A DNA stretch of 51,929 bases from Oceanospirillaceae bacterium (GTDB lineage Bacteria > Pseudomonadota > Gammaproteobacteria > Pseudomonadales > Balneatricaceae): assembly GCA_024686035.1 (NCBI GenBank), contig JAIBDW010000006.1:1-51929 (forward strand). Direction: 5' to 3'. A model generated the notes under the pieces. It was not told where the DNA came from and did no database searches. It worked only from the letters and a program-made list of their open reading frames with translations. Below, piece after piece: positions 40,217-51,037 of this stretch (position 1 is the first letter of the stretch; every line of letters begins with the position of its first letter). The position numbers and the translations under genes are program-made.

Positions 40217-41485
40217 TTAGTTGAACCACTGGTCTAGTTGAGCTAGATCTGTGGTATTTAACAAACCACTGGCTTTTTTCAAGCGCAATTGATTTAACAC
40301 AAGATCAAGTCGTGCATTAGCCCAGTCTCTTTGGGCAGAAAAAACCAGTTTTTCAGCATCCAAAATATCACTGATGCTTCTTAAACCCAGTTCATACTCT
40401 GTATTTTTTCCAGCCAAAGCGGCTTGCACAGCCTCGTTTAGGCCAGATAAAGCCTGAATCTGTTTATGGTTTGTATCCAAAGCTTGATACCAACGCCTAA
40501 TATCTTGCTGAGTGTTTTTCAGCAATGCTTGGCCTTGTTGCTGGCTTGCATACCATGCTTCTTTGGCTTCTTTGGTACGAGCAATGTTAAGTCCACCATC
40601 ATAAAACGTACCTGTTACGCCTATAGCTAAGGTGGTTGAATCACCAGTGGTCGAGCTGTAATTTTGCGACATGGAAATATTGGCAGTGGGGTAAACACCT
40701 GCCTCTTGTGCTTGGAAGTTATGATATGCCTGCTGTGTAGCAAAAGCATTACTGGTTAGATCTAAGTTGTGTATCTGTGCCAACATAAACCAATCTTGTA
40801 GGGAGTCAGTTTGCACCAACTCTTGGGCATTAAAATTGTTAGCTAGGGTAGGTAGTTGCTCAGGCAATGGTTGATTGGTCAAGTTTTCAAGATCTGAGCG
40901 GGCTAAGCTTAAGCGTTGCTCTACCTGTATCAACGCCACCTGTAACTGTTGCAAGCTGGCTTCAGCATCTTGCAGTTCAATAATGCTGGTAATGCCCAGC
41001 TGGACTTGTTGGCGAGTTTGCTTTAGGCGTTGCTCAAGTGCAGTAAGCTCAGCTAGGCTTGAAAATAACTGATTTTGTTGTTTCAAAACAGCCACATAGC
41101 GTTCAATGACTGAGTAAATAAGATTTTGATGGGCTTTTTCAAAGCCCACTCTTGCGCCTGCAGCGCTTTGCTCAGCAACCTTCATACCATAATACGCATC
41201 TAGCCTTAAAGGTAGTGCCACTGATACGCCGTAATTATTGCTGTTGGAGGTGGAATCCAAAGCAATGTTTTGATTAACTGACCCCTTCACCGAAGGCATT
41301 AACGCGCTTTTAGCTTGAGGGATAATCTGCAATTTAGATTCTAGAGTGTGTTGGGCGGCTAAATAACTTGGATCATTGGCCTGTGCTAGAGCAAACAGTT
41401 CTTCAAATTGGCTAGCATGACTACTTACAGCTGTAGTAGCGGTAAAAATTAAGGCAGCAAAACGGTTCAAAGTGGCCAAGGTCAA
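40217..41485 (-). CDS. TolC family outer membrane efflux protein
   Basis: Signal peptide plus a duplicated coiled-coil OEP pattern, including 'EYELGLRSISDILDAEKLVFSAQRDWANARLDLVLNQLRLKKASG'. Confidence 0.9.
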   Translation of the reverse strand: MTLATLNRFAALIFTATTAVSSHASQFEELFALAQANDPSYLAAQHTLESKLQIIPQAKSALMPSVKGSVNQNIALDSTSNSNNYGVSVALPLRLDAYYGMKVAEQSAAGARVGFEKAHQNLIYSVIERYVAVLKQQNQLFSSLAELTALEQRLKQTRQQVQLGITSIIELQDAEASLQQLQVALIQVEQRLSLARSDLENLTNQPLPEQLPTLANNFNAQELVQTDSLQDWFMLAQIHNLDLTSNAFATQQAYHNFQAQEAGVYPTANISMSQNYSSTTGDSTTLAIGVTGTFYDGGLNIARTKEAKEAWYASQQQGQALLKNTQQDIRRWYQALDTNHKQIQALSGLNEAVQAALAGKNTEYELGLRSISDILDAEKLVFSAQRDWANARLDLVLNQLRLKKASGLLNTTDLAQLDQWFN

Positions 41486-41590
41486 TCCTTTAATAACAAG
41501 TTAACAGCCAATAAGTTTAACTAATTTCTATATCAGGTGCTAATTATTTTACTTAGTTTTGCACATGCAGTGAGTCTGTTTTTTCGATCC

Positions 41591-42337
41591 TCAAGGGTCA
41601 AGCCAATTCAGTTCTACTAAATTGAGTTGATAGCGTTTTCCATCCGCTTCTTTTTGCACAATTTTAACGATGGTGTAATCTAATTCTGGGGCAAACCAGA
41701 TCCATGTTTCACGTTCAGATTCTTCGCCACGATCACGTTTAATGCGTATGGCTTTATAGCGACCTAATGGCGTTTCTATGACGTCTTCACCGTCAGTTGT
41801 AAAGCTGTAAGTTTTAAGGTGGCCGCCATCGGCTACATCATAACTATAGGTTTTGGGCTGGCTATTAGGCGCTGCAGGGATTTGAGCTAGGTCTAGCTGT
41901 AGGCGCATTTGTACGCTTTGTTTATCCAATGTACCAGGCACAATGTCCATGACCCAAGAGGAGCCTCCGGCAGTGTTCTCAACCTTAAGTTTCGGCCACT
42001 CAAAAGCCACTTCTACATCACGTTTTTTGTTTAAAATTTTACGGTGATAACGATAATGCACAGGTAAAATTTGATCATCTGTCACATAAAATAAGCTTGA
42101 TTCTTTAAGTGATGCAACCATGGCACTAGCGGAGGTGGTTAAGCGATAACTGCCATCTTGGTTTTTGATTAAACTGCGTTTGGCTTTGCCTGATAAGCTG
42201 ATACCTAAATCCCATTGGCTAGAATAGGCAGCTTCAAAAGAGCGCAGCGAGGCGCTGGAACTCATGCTCCAAAGCATGATTAAAAAAAGTCCACTTATGC
42301 GGGGTAGATAAGATAAAATTTGCTGAAAATAAGACAT
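41591..42337 (-). CDS. DUF3108 domain protein, probably exported
   Basis: Start reassigned to MSYFQQIL at 42337 (GGAAG ribosome-binding site). Signal-like N-terminus; 'TPLGRYKAIRIKRDRGEESERETWIWFAPELDYTIVKI'. Confidence 0.8.
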   Translation of the reverse strand: MSYFQQILSYLPRISGLFLIMLWSMSSSASLRSFEAAYSSQWDLGISLSGKAKRSLIKNQDGSYRLTTSASAMVASLKESSLFYVTDDQILPVHYRYHRKILNKKRDVEVAFEWPKLKVENTAGGSSWVMDIVPGTLDKQSVQMRLQLDLAQIPAAPNSQPKTYSYDVADGGHLKTYSFTTDGEDVIETPLGRYKAIRIKRDRGEESERETWIWFAPELDYTIVKIVQKEADGKRYQLNLVELNWLDP

Positions 42338-42371
42338 TGTACTTCCTTGATTAATGAATGATTGGCAGCTC

Positions 42372-43049
42372 TTAAGGCAGATAAGGCATTCCCTGTACTG
42401 GCAGATGATGACCATCCATTAAGACGGTGGTGTTCTGCAGCGTTAGACGCCCTTCACAAAACCATTTGATGGCGATAGGGTAAATGATATGTTCTTGCAC
42501 TAAAACCCTAGCAGCCAAAATGCTTGGTGAGTCCATTTCTAAAACTGGCACTATGGCTTGTATGACAATAGGGCCGCCATCAAGTTCACTTGTTACAAAG
42601 TGAACACTGGCGCCATGCGTTTCTACTTCTGCTTCTAGCGCTCGCTCGTGGGTATTGGTGCCTTTAAATAAAGGCAGTAGCGAGGGGTGAATGTTAAGCA
42701 TACGGCCATGGTAGTGATTGGTCAGCTCAGGCGTAAAAATGCGCATAAATCCAGCTAACACGACAAGCTCTGGTTGTTTGTCATCGATGGCATGGATTAA
42801 TTCACGGTCAAACGCTTCACGACTGCTGCATTCAAGATGATTGATCACCTGCGTTGCAATACCAGCCTTGTGAGCCCGAGCTAAGCCCATAGCATTGGGT
42901 TTGTTGCTAATCACTAGTTCGATAGTCGCAACAATAGTGCCCTTGGCTATGGCATCAATCAGCGTTTGTAGATTGCTGCCACCGCCAGATATAAGCACCA
43001 CAAGACGTGGTATCTGCTGTAATGATTCTTGATGCATTAAAGTATCCAA
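42372..43049 (-). CDS. purN: Phosphoribosylglycinamide formyltransferase
   Basis: LVVLISGGGSNLQTLIDA; LAGFMRIFTPEL; NIHPSLLPLFKGTNTHERALEAEVETHGASVHFV. Confidence 0.96.
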   Translation of the reverse strand: MDTLMHQESLQQIPRLVVLISGGGSNLQTLIDAIAKGTIVATIELVISNKPNAMGLARAHKAGIATQVINHLECSSREAFDRELIHAIDDKQPELVVLAGFMRIFTPELTNHYHGRMLNIHPSLLPLFKGTNTHERALEAEVETHGASVHFVTSELDGGPIVIQAIVPVLEMDSPSILAARVLVQEHIIYPIAIKWFCEGRLTLQNTTVLMDGHHLPVQGMPYLP

Positions 43050-43057
43050 GTGGTCTA

Positions 43058-44104
43058 CTAGCGCAGAACAATAGCGTCTTGTGAACCAGAATTTTGCTCA
43101 ATGTTGCCAATAACCCAAGGCTTTTCACCGGCATCTTCAAGTGTCTTTAGGGCTTTTTCTTGATCTTCTTGTGCCACTACAATAACCATGCCCACGCCAC
43201 AGTTAAAGGTGCGATACATTTCAGTATCAGTCACATTGCCATGGCTTTGTAACCATGCAAAAACATCAGGTTGCTGCCAAGATTTGGTGTCAATCACAGC
43301 AACACTGTCGGCAGGTAATACACGAGGAATATTCTCAAGTAAGCCGCCACCAGTAATGTGAGACAAAGCTCTAACATCTACATGCTTAAATAATTCTAAT
43401 AACGCTTTCACATAAATGCGGGTAGGTTCCATCAAAGCTTCACCAAGGGTGATGCCGTTAATGTCTTGCTGTAAGTCAGCTTTGCTTACTTCAATAATTT
43501 TACGGATTAAAGAGTAGCCATTTGAGTGTGGGCCAGAGGCAGGCAAACCAATAAGTACATCACCTGCAGCAACTTTGGTGCCGTCTATAATTTTGCTTTT
43601 TTCAACAATACCTACACAGAATCCAGCTAAATCATAATCTTCGCCTTCATACATGCCTGGCATTTCTGCCGTTTCACCACCCACTAAAGATGCACCAGCA
43701 AGGGAGCAACCTTCGCCAATGCCAGTCACTACACGGGTTGCTATTTCTACATCCAGCTTGCCAGTAGCATAGTAGTCTAAGAAGAACAGGGGCTGAGCAC
43801 CAGAGACGATTAAGTCATTGGCACACATTGCCACAAGATCTATACCAATGTGGTCATGGCGGTTAAGCTCTAACGCTAGCTTTAGCTTTGTGCCTACACC
43901 ATCTGTGCCAGAGACCAGTACAGGCTCATCATAACCTTTAGGTAGTTCAAACAATGCGCCAAAACCACCTAGCCCAGCCATTACTTCAGGGCGACGGGTG
44001 CGTTTAGCGACCCCTTTAATTCGTTCAATAAGGGCATTGCCTGCATCGATATCGACACCAGCATCTTTGTAGCTTAGGGAATTAGTAGGGGCTTGGGTGC
44101 TCAT
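43058..44104 (-). CDS. purM: Phosphoribosylformylglycinamidine cyclo-ligase
   Basis: [45 protein letters not shown]. Start set at MSTQAPTN (44104). Confidence 0.96.
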   Translation of the reverse strand: MSTQAPTNSLSYKDAGVDIDAGNALIERIKGVAKRTRRPEVMAGLGGFGALFELPKGYDEPVLVSGTDGVGTKLKLALELNRHDHIGIDLVAMCANDLIVSGAQPLFFLDYYATGKLDVEIATRVVTGIGEGCSLAGASLVGGETAEMPGMYEGEDYDLAGFCVGIVEKSKIIDGTKVAAGDVLIGLPASGPHSNGYSLIRKIIEVSKADLQQDINGITLGEALMEPTRIYVKALLELFKHVDVRALSHITGGGLLENIPRVLPADSVAVIDTKSWQQPDVFAWLQSHGNVTDTEMYRTFNCGVGMVIVVAQEDQEKALKTLEDAGEKPWVIGNIEQNSGSQDAIVLR

Positions 44105-44292
44105 AGCAGGTATTGACCTTAGGAGATTAAACAATAGGGTTGTATTTTAACACTCTCCTAGCATTTCATCACCCGCTAATAGAAGAAGTTTAAGGATTTT
44201 TGTGCTTTTCTTGCTAGCGACACCGACTCATATTGACTATAGTGAGGGTATAACAAGCATATCACCAGACTTGAGACGAATAAAAACTTTAT

Positions 44293-45408
44293 ATGGCGTT
44301 AAAATTTCTCCAAGGCGTGGCTAGACCACTTCGAAATATAACTTTTATAGTGCTTGTGTTTTTTGTGGCTCCTGTATTTGCTTTACCTGTGATGGGCATT
44401 TATAACGCACAAGTGGCGATAGAAGATCAGTCTGAAAGACAGGTGCTTAATGCCCAAAAAATGGGCTTTTCAAAGGTGTTGATCAAAGCCACAGGTCAAG
44501 CTGACAGCGTTAAAAATCCTGTTATACGTGCCGCATTAAAAAATGCGCAGTCTTACGTGCAGCAATTTTCGTTTACTACTAAGTTGAATAAAGGCAAATC
44601 TCAAGCCGTTATTGAATTGGCTTTTGACAAGCTAAAGGTTAACCAGTTGGTGATTGATGCGGGTCTGCCTATTTGGGGTGCTGAACGGGCGGCAGTGCTT
44701 GTGTGGTTGGTCGAAGACACAAAAGGGTTCAGACAAATAATTAATGATGTTGACCACAAGGTAGTGGCACAAATAATAACTCAAGCCGATGACCGTGGTA
44801 TGCCTATCTTATGGCCTTTGTTAGATATTGATGACCAGCTGGCTATTCAAGTAGGTGATCTATGGGGGTTGTTTGCAGAGCCGATTAAAAGTGCATCCAA
44901 TCGCTATAAGGCAGATGCTATACTGGTAGGGCGGATATTCCAAGACACGCAAGGGTTATGGCAAGCACGGTGGAGCTTTTGGCTAGACGATATTGAACAA
45001 CAATGGTCTTCTCAGACCTTTGAATTAGACGCTTTAGCAGACTCTGTATCAGATCGTTTGACCTCAGGCCTTGTGGCTAAATTTGCGCTCTCAACTAGTG
45101 TTAAAAATCTTGATGATACTGCCCTTGAAACGGTCATATTAAAAGTAGATGAAGTGGTGCAGTTTGAGGACTATGTTGAACTAAGAGAAATGTTGCAGGG
45201 TCTATCTGGCATTCAACGAGTGCAGCTTTACAGTGCTAGTGGGCGCACGTTGGAGTTTAAACTTTATACACAATCTAACCTAGCTAAAATCAAATCCATT
45301 GTGGACTTAAAGCGCAGGCTTAAGCTTGTAGGCCGCAGTGATGGAGATCAATCGATGGATGTTCAAGAGGGCGATAGCCGCTTGATTTGGCACTATCAAT
45401 GGCGTTAA
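44293..45408 (+). CDS. DUF2066 domain protein
   Basis: 371 aa, signal-like N-terminus, located upstream of perM-like and hda genes. Family call from overall pattern (VLIKATG...VQQF, GRIFQDTQGLWQARWSFWL). Confidence 0.7.
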   Translation: MALKFLQGVARPLRNITFIVLVFFVAPVFALPVMGIYNAQVAIEDQSERQVLNAQKMGFSKVLIKATGQADSVKNPVIRAALKNAQSYVQQFSFTTKLNKGKSQAVIELAFDKLKVNQLVIDAGLPIWGAERAAVLVWLVEDTKGFRQIINDVDHKVVAQIITQADDRGMPILWPLLDIDDQLAIQVGDLWGLFAEPIKSASNRYKADAILVGRIFQDTQGLWQARWSFWLDDIEQQWSSQTFELDALADSVSDRLTSGLVAKFALSTSVKNLDDTALETVILKVDEVVQFEDYVELREMLQGLSGIQRVQLYSASGRTLEFKLYTQSNLAKIKSIVDLKRRLKLVGRSDGDQSMDVQEGDSRLIWHYQWR

Positions 45409-45447
45409 CACGTGCAATGGAATTCACATTAATATAAGGATTTTTTA

Positions 45448-46512
45448 ATGACACAGTCTCAAACATGGCTACTATTTATCGTAGGTCTTATTGTATCCGG
45501 CTTAATTTATTTACTTCAGCCTGTGCTTACGCCCTTTGTAGTGGGTATTTTTATCGCTTACTTAGCAGATCCATTTGCAGATCGATTAGAAATCAGAGGG
45601 TTTAGCAGAACCATTGCAACGGTGATTGTGTTTGTTGTTTTGATTTTGGTGCTAGTTGCAATGGTCATTATTATTGTTCCGTTGTTAGTGAAACAATTAC
45701 AAGCGTTGGTGAATGTCTTGCCTCACGTAGAGCTGTGGTACAACACGACCCTAATACCTTGGTTGCAAGCTTCTTTAGGCTTAGATTTAACAGCCATAAA
45801 CTTACAACTAGTCACACAAAAGCTGGCGTCACAATGGCAGCAAACAGGTGGTGCTGTTTCCCAGATGGTTAAATATGTCACCCGATCTAGCGTGAATTTG
45901 TTATCTACTTTAGGCTCCATAGCTATGGTGCCTGTAGTTGCATTCTATATGCTTAGAGACTTTGATCTGGTTTTAGCCAAAATTAAAGCCTTATTGCCTA
46001 TAAATGTTCAGCCGCGTGTTAGCGCCTTTGCTGTGGAAAGTAATGAAGTGCTAGCGGCATTTGTACGAGGCCAGCTTTTAGTGATGTTTGGCCTAGGCGT
46101 CATATACGCCCTTGGGCTTAGCTTTGTAGGCTTAGATTATGCCCTGTTAATTGGCGTCTTGGCTGGATTGGCTAGTGTCGTGCCATACCTTGGATTTATC
46201 GTAGGTATAGCCGTGGCTATGGCTATCGGATTTTTCCAGTTCGATAGTTGGTTGCCTCTATCATTAATACTGGTTGTATTTGGCATAGGGCAATTGATAG
46301 AAAGCTTTGTACTTACGCCTTTGTTTGTGGGCGATCGTATCGGTCTACATCCTGTGGCGGTGATCTTTGCTATTTTGGCAGGTGGCCAACTATTTGGGTT
46401 TATGGGAATCTTGTTGGCACTACCCATTTCAGCCGTGGTTATGGTATTGTTGCGAAATGTTTATGCGGGCTATATTAGCAGCCCATTGTATGGTCGGCAG
46501 GATAGTGAATGA
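45448..46512 (+). CDS. AI-2E/PerM family transporter
   Basis: Multi-TM; 'GLLASVVPYLGFIVG'-like 'AGLASVVPYLGFIVGIAVA' and 'ESFVLTPLFVGDRIGLHPVAVIFAILAGGQLFGFMGILLALPISAV'. Confidence 0.9.
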   Translation: MTQSQTWLLFIVGLIVSGLIYLLQPVLTPFVVGIFIAYLADPFADRLEIRGFSRTIATVIVFVVLILVLVAMVIIIVPLLVKQLQALVNVLPHVELWYNTTLIPWLQASLGLDLTAINLQLVTQKLASQWQQTGGAVSQMVKYVTRSSVNLLSTLGSIAMVPVVAFYMLRDFDLVLAKIKALLPINVQPRVSAFAVESNEVLAAFVRGQLLVMFGLGVIYALGLSFVGLDYALLIGVLAGLASVVPYLGFIVGIAVAMAIGFFQFDSWLPLSLILVVFGIGQLIESFVLTPLFVGDRIGLHPVAVIFAILAGGQLFGFMGILLALPISAVVMVLLRNVYAGYISSPLYGRQDSE

Positions 46513-47252
46513 CGTTACATGCTGTTACAAATATGCCTCAACAGCTGGGCTCTAGGCAACTTACTTTAGGTGTCACATTAAATACTCAGCAACAGCTGAG
46601 TAACTTTAGTTTCGCTGGTGCTCCGGCATTGTCTGAAGCTGTAGACCAACTGCTAAAAACTGATCATTGGGACAGTCTTTACGTCTTTGGTGGCCCAAGT
46701 GTCGGCAAAAGCCATTTGCTTCAAGGGTGTGTGCTGCAAGCTCAAGAAATGGATCAAGAAGCGATTTTTATTAGCTGTAGTGAGCTACTTAAAATACCCG
46801 CGCATCAAGCAAGTGATTGCCTTTTTGGGCTAGAGACTAATACATTGATCTGTGTTGACGATCTACATTTGTTAGTAGCGCACGATCAATGGGCTCAAGC
46901 TTGGTTTCACCTATATAACAACTTAACCCAGCAGGGTAGCCGCCTTGTTCTATCTGCGACATCTAACCCTCGCACCATAGACTGCGCGTTAAATGATCTG
47001 CGCTCGCGTTTGCAGATGGCAGGTGTATTTGCGCTTCATTCACTAGATGAACAGGCAAGTGGACAGCTTCTGCAAGCTAAAGCCAAACAAAAAGGTTTGC
47101 AGCTAAATGATGAGCAAGTGGCGTATATTTTTTCACGAAGCCCACGTGGTCTCACTCATTTGTTGGCCGTATTAGACGCCTTAGATGCCGCTTCATGGCA
47201 CGAAAAGCGACGCATTACGATTCCATTTATAAAGCAGGTTATGGCATGGTAG
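46509..47252 (+). CDS. hda: DnaA-related regulatory inactivator Hda
   Basis: Walker A GGPSVGKSHLL; CVDDLHLL; LRSRLQMAGVFAL. N-terminal QLTLGV resembles a beta-clamp binding motif. Confidence 0.9.
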   Translation: MTLHAVTNMPQQLGSRQLTLGVTLNTQQQLSNFSFAGAPALSEAVDQLLKTDHWDSLYVFGGPSVGKSHLLQGCVLQAQEMDQEAIFISCSELLKIPAHQASDCLFGLETNTLICVDDLHLLVAHDQWAQAWFHLYNNLTQQGSRLVLSATSNPRTIDCALNDLRSRLQMAGVFALHSLDEQASGQLLQAKAKQKGLQLNDEQVAYIFSRSPRGLTHLLAVLDALDAASWHEKRRITIPFIKQVMAW

Positions 47253-47286
47253 CCTTAAGCCAAGCGTTAAAAACCAAGAGAAACAT

Positions 47287-48021
47287 ATGAAAGGACAACT
47301 AAACGTAGCTCGGGTAGGGGCCTTAGTACTTTGTTTAATGACGTTAGCAGCTTGCTCAAGTGCACCAACTCGCTATTCACCTTCGGTGGATGCAGATCCG
47401 AAAGACCCATACGAAAACTTTAACCGTAAAATCTACTCGTTTAACGATACAGTGGATAAAACTGTATTAGTACCTGTAGTCAATGTGTATGAAACGCTAA
47501 CGCCAGACATTCTAGAGCAAGGGGTAAGTAACTTTTTTGCTAATCTAAGAGACATGGGTAACTTTTTAAACCATAGCTTGCAGCTTAAACCTAAAAAAGC
47601 AGCAAACCACTTAGGCAGGTTTATCGTGAATAGCACAATAGGTATCGGTGGCTTGATGGATATAGCCGCCCAAGAAGGCATTTATCAGGAGTCTGAAGAT
47701 TTAGGTCAAACGCTAGCTTATTGGGGTGTTGGCTCTGGCCCTTATATTGTTTTACCTTTTTTTGGCCCAAGTACCCTAAGAGATGCTAGCGCCTTGGCAG
47801 TAAATGCGGTGGCTAGCCCCGTTAATCAACATGACCCTACCACGGGCAATTTGCCCTTAACCACACTTGAGTTGATAGACCTCAGGCATAAGCTTGGGAA
47901 CCTGGGTTCACTTATTAAAGGGGACCCGTATGTGTTTGTGCGGGATGCCTACCTGCAGCGCCGCGAATATATGATAAATGATGGCGTACCAAGCGAAAAT
48001 GATGATTTTGACGATTTTTAA
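47287..48021 (+). CDS. mlaA: MlaA/VacJ family lipoprotein
   Basis: Lipobox LAACSS; DPYENFNRKIYSFNDTVDK; NHLGRFIVNSTIGIGGLMDIA. Confidence 0.94.
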   Translation: MKGQLNVARVGALVLCLMTLAACSSAPTRYSPSVDADPKDPYENFNRKIYSFNDTVDKTVLVPVVNVYETLTPDILEQGVSNFFANLRDMGNFLNHSLQLKPKKAANHLGRFIVNSTIGIGGLMDIAAQEGIYQESEDLGQTLAYWGVGSGPYIVLPFFGPSTLRDASALAVNAVASPVNQHDPTTGNLPLTTLELIDLRHKLGNLGSLIKGDPYVFVRDAYLQRREYMINDGVPSENDDFDDF

Positions 48022-48113
48022 TACATACGACTAAGGTTGTACTTGTCAGCAGGGCTTAAAGAGCATATCGTTGGCACATTAGCCCCCGTTAATGGGCTGG
48101 AGTAAGTTTTGCT

Positions 48114-49307
48114 ATGGAACCTGACGTCAGTCAGATCCTGATCGTTAGTAGCGATCTCGACCTTAAACATAAAATCACTACATATTATTCAGCACGTCAT
48201 TATCAAGTGACGGCAACTGATGATCCGCTTGAAGCATTGGCCTTTATAACTGATGCAACGGTGAATGTAGTGTTGTTCCAATACCATCGAGACAACCCCA
48301 CGCTAACGGCCTTGTTGCAGGATATGTTGGAAAGGTGTGTTGATGTCCCCCTTATTGTACTGACCCAAGTAGACGCTTCTCAAAGTGTTATAAATATGTT
48401 GCGATTGGGTGTTACTGACGTGTTCAGTTTGCCGTTAGACTCCATGCTTGAGCTAGATCAAAGTGTTGCTCGACAGGTAAAACGTTCAGCGTTATTTTAT
48501 GAAAATTCGCAGTATCGAAAGCAGCTAGAAAAAGCCCATCAACAAGTCAATAAAAGCCTTGCAGAGCTACAACAAGACCAAATTGCAGGTCGCTTGATTC
48601 AGCAACGCATGATGCCTCCCGAAAAATGTAGTGTGAATGGCTTAAGTATGCGGCGGTACATGAAGTCTTCACTTTATTTGAGTGGCGATTTTATTGATCA
48701 CATTCGCTTAGATGATGATCGTGTTTTGTTTTATTTGGCTGATGTGTCAGGCCATGGCGCATCTTCTGCTTTCTTGTCTGTGTTGCTCAAAAACATTACC
48801 AATCGTCTAGCGCGAGAGTCCTTAGCATCAGATAACAAAGGCGTCATTTCACCTGCTGCTGTGGTGGCTCAGATTAACGCAGAACTACTTGATTTTAATA
48901 TTGATAAACACATGACGGTGTTCATGGGTTTTTTAGACCGCAGTAGCCAAATGCTAACCTATTGTGTGGGAGGGCATTTGCCCATGCCGTTGCTTACACA
49001 AAATGGTAAAGTGACCTATTTGGAAGGCATTGGTAGTGGTTTACCCTTAGGTTTGTTTGACGATGCACAATATACAGACCTAACCCAAAGGCTTAAAGCA
49101 GATTTTAAGTTGTTATTAAGTTCTGATGGTATTTTAGAAATATTACCTTGTGATGAAGCAACCGATAAGGAAGAAGAATTGCGTAATATATTGCAACAAT
49201 GCGACAGCAGTTTAAGTGGCTTGGTAAGCACTCTGGATATTGAGGGCTTAGAGTCGGTGCCAGACGATATCGCCTTGTTAAGTATCTGCGGAGACAATTA
49301 TGCTTAA
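48114..49307 (+). CDS. Degenerate receiver domain fused to PP2C/SpoIIE-type phosphatase
   Basis: N-terminal receiver fold followed by SGDFIDHIRL, LADVSGHGASSAFLSVLLK, CVGGHLPMPLL, LLLSSDGILE, VPDDIALLSI. Confidence 0.88.
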   Translation: MEPDVSQILIVSSDLDLKHKITTYYSARHYQVTATDDPLEALAFITDATVNVVLFQYHRDNPTLTALLQDMLERCVDVPLIVLTQVDASQSVINMLRLGVTDVFSLPLDSMLELDQSVARQVKRSALFYENSQYRKQLEKAHQQVNKSLAELQQDQIAGRLIQQRMMPPEKCSVNGLSMRRYMKSSLYLSGDFIDHIRLDDDRVLFYLADVSGHGASSAFLSVLLKNITNRLARESLASDNKGVISPAAVVAQINAELLDFNIDKHMTVFMGFLDRSSQMLTYCVGGHLPMPLLTQNGKVTYLEGIGSGLPLGLFDDAQYTDLTQRLKADFKLLLSSDGILEILPCDEATDKEEELRNILQQCDSSLSGLVSTLDIEGLESVPDDIALLSICGDNYA

Positions 49308-49791
49308 AGGGCGAATTATAGTAGCCGACCATGACGGCACCCATGTGATTAAATTTGTAGGTGATGTCAGGCTTACATTGTGCCCAGCATTGGATCAATA
49401 CTTAGATAATATTTTCCAAAGCCGATATTTTAAAACCATATTGATAGACCTTACTCAAACTCAAGGAATAGACTCTACAACCCTTGGTATGCTGGCTAAA
49501 ATGTCTATTCGCATGAAAAAAGAAATGGGGTTTGTACCTACCTTGGTTTCTGTCAATGCTAATATAACGCGAGTGATATTGAGCATGGGTTTTGACAAAG
49601 TGTTTGTATTAGTAGAACACTTAGAAGAAAACATGCAGCCGGTTCATGAGCTGGCCCAAGGTGATTTTTCCGACCTTACTGTGCAGCAAAAAGTATTAGA
49701 AGCCCATAAAACTTTAATGGGCATGAATAAAAAGAACCACCAAGAGTTTAAAAACTTGGTGGATGTATTAGAACACCAGTGTGTAGTGTAG
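49300..49791 (+). CDS. STAS domain anti-anti-sigma factor-like protein
   Basis: 'ILIDLTQTQGIDSTTLGMLAKMSIRMKKE' with the conserved D-S-T phosphorylation segment. Overlaps the upstream phosphatase gene by 8 nt. Confidence 0.88.
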   Translation: MLKGRIIVADHDGTHVIKFVGDVRLTLCPALDQYLDNIFQSRYFKTILIDLTQTQGIDSTTLGMLAKMSIRMKKEMGFVPTLVSVNANITRVILSMGFDKVFVLVEHLEENMQPVHELAQGDFSDLTVQQKVLEAHKTLMGMNKKNHQEFKNLVDVLEHQCVV

Positions 49792-49799
49792 CCTTATTT

Positions 49800-50744
49800 T
49801 TAAGCTAAAAGAGACTCTAAAGTCTCTTGATCGCGAGTGAAATTACGAATACCTTCAGCTAACTTCTCTGTAGCCATGGCATCTTCGTTATGCATCCAAC
49901 GAAAAGCTGCTTGATTAAGGCTGAGTTTTTCTTGGCTTACTGGGATATTCTTACTATCCAACTGTAGCACCAAATCACCCATATCATCCGCTAAATCTTG
50001 CATCAGGTTAGGGCTAATCGTTAGGCGGTCACAGCCGGCTAATTGCTCAATTTCTTGGGTGTTTCTAAAGCTAGCGCCCATCACTACAGTGTTGTAGCCA
50101 TGTTGCTTGTAGTAGTGATAGATCTTACTGACTGAAATAACACCTGGATCTTGCGCAGGTTCAAAGCCGTCTACTTTTTGTGCCGCTTTGTGCCAATCCA
50201 TAATGCGGCCAACAAAAGGCGAGATTAAGTAAACGCCTGCTTCAGCGCATGCTATGGCTTGGGCAAAGCTAAATAACAAGGTGAGGTTGCAATTGATGCC
50301 TAGGGCTTCAAGCTGTTTGCCTGCTTGAATACCTTCCCATGTCGAGGCTATTTTGATTAGCACACGCTCTTTACTCACACCTTGTTGCTGGTACAGGTCA
50401 ATAATTTTTAACGCTCTAGCCACTGTTGCATCGGTATCAAATGACAAGCGAGAATCCACTTCAGTAGAAATGCGACCAGGCACCGCATTTAAAATTTCTT
50501 TACCAATGGCTACAGCGAGGTAGTCGCAAATGTCATCCATGTGCGCTTGGTCGGTGTTGCCTTGAGCAGTGGCCCATTGTTTGGCTTGACCGATCAGGTG
50601 AGCATACTGCGGCATTTGTGCAGCTTTTAATACCAGTGATGGGTTAGTAGTGGCATCTTCTGGTTGGTATTGTTTAATCGCTTCCAAATCACCCGTATCA
50701 GCTACGACTGTAGTCATGGTTTTAAGTTGTTGTAGTTTGTTCAT
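49800..50744 (-). CDS. tal: Transaldolase
   Basis: Start set at [23 protein letters not shown] (50744). [38 protein letters not shown]. Confidence 0.97.
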   Translation of the reverse strand: MNKLQQLKTMTTVVADTGDLEAIKQYQPEDATTNPSLVLKAAQMPQYAHLIGQAKQWATAQGNTDQAHMDDICDYLAVAIGKEILNAVPGRISTEVDSRLSFDTDATVARALKIIDLYQQQGVSKERVLIKIASTWEGIQAGKQLEALGINCNLTLLFSFAQAIACAEAGVYLISPFVGRIMDWHKAAQKVDGFEPAQDPGVISVSKIYHYYKQHGYNTVVMGASFRNTQEIEQLAGCDRLTISPNLMQDLADDMGDLVLQLDSKNIPVSQEKLSLNQAAFRWMHNEDAMATEKLAEGIRNFTRDQETLESLLA

Positions 50745-50988
50745 AGCAGACCTGTTTTGTGTCAAAAATGTGGATTTACGTGCGTTAATTCTAACGTATT
50801 TTATCCTAGTTGTGCAGAGATACTGGTGAAAATACAAATCTTCGTGAACTATTAGCGGCTAGTTGAATTATCTGCTTTTTGGTATAATTTTAATTTAAAT
50901 TTATCTAATATAAGAATATTGTTACAAGAATGTCGCATTGAAAATAATGCAAGTCGCAAAATGAGTGTAAACAATACCAGTAGGGGGA

Positions 50989-51000
50989 TTACTATAGTAA
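50989..51000. repeat. Perfect 12-bp palindrome TTACTATAGTAA upstream of the BCCT gene (candidate operator)
   Basis: Direct reading; lies near the expected -35 position relative to TATAAT at 51023-51028. Confidence 0.6.
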
Positions 51001-51022
51001 CGTGCACTTCTAGTGTGCGTTC

Positions 51023-51028
51023 TATAAT
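51023..51028 (+). promoter_or_regulatory. Putative -10 element TATAAT for the BCCT gene
   Basis: Exact consensus hexamer, no clear -35. Confidence 0.45.
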
Positions 51029-51037
51029 AAGTAAATA

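Noticed and set aside
48081-48100. TTGGCAC... sigma54-like half-site upstream of the pseudo-receiver gene
   Set aside because: Has the -24 TGGCAC, but there is no GC at the required -12 spacing.
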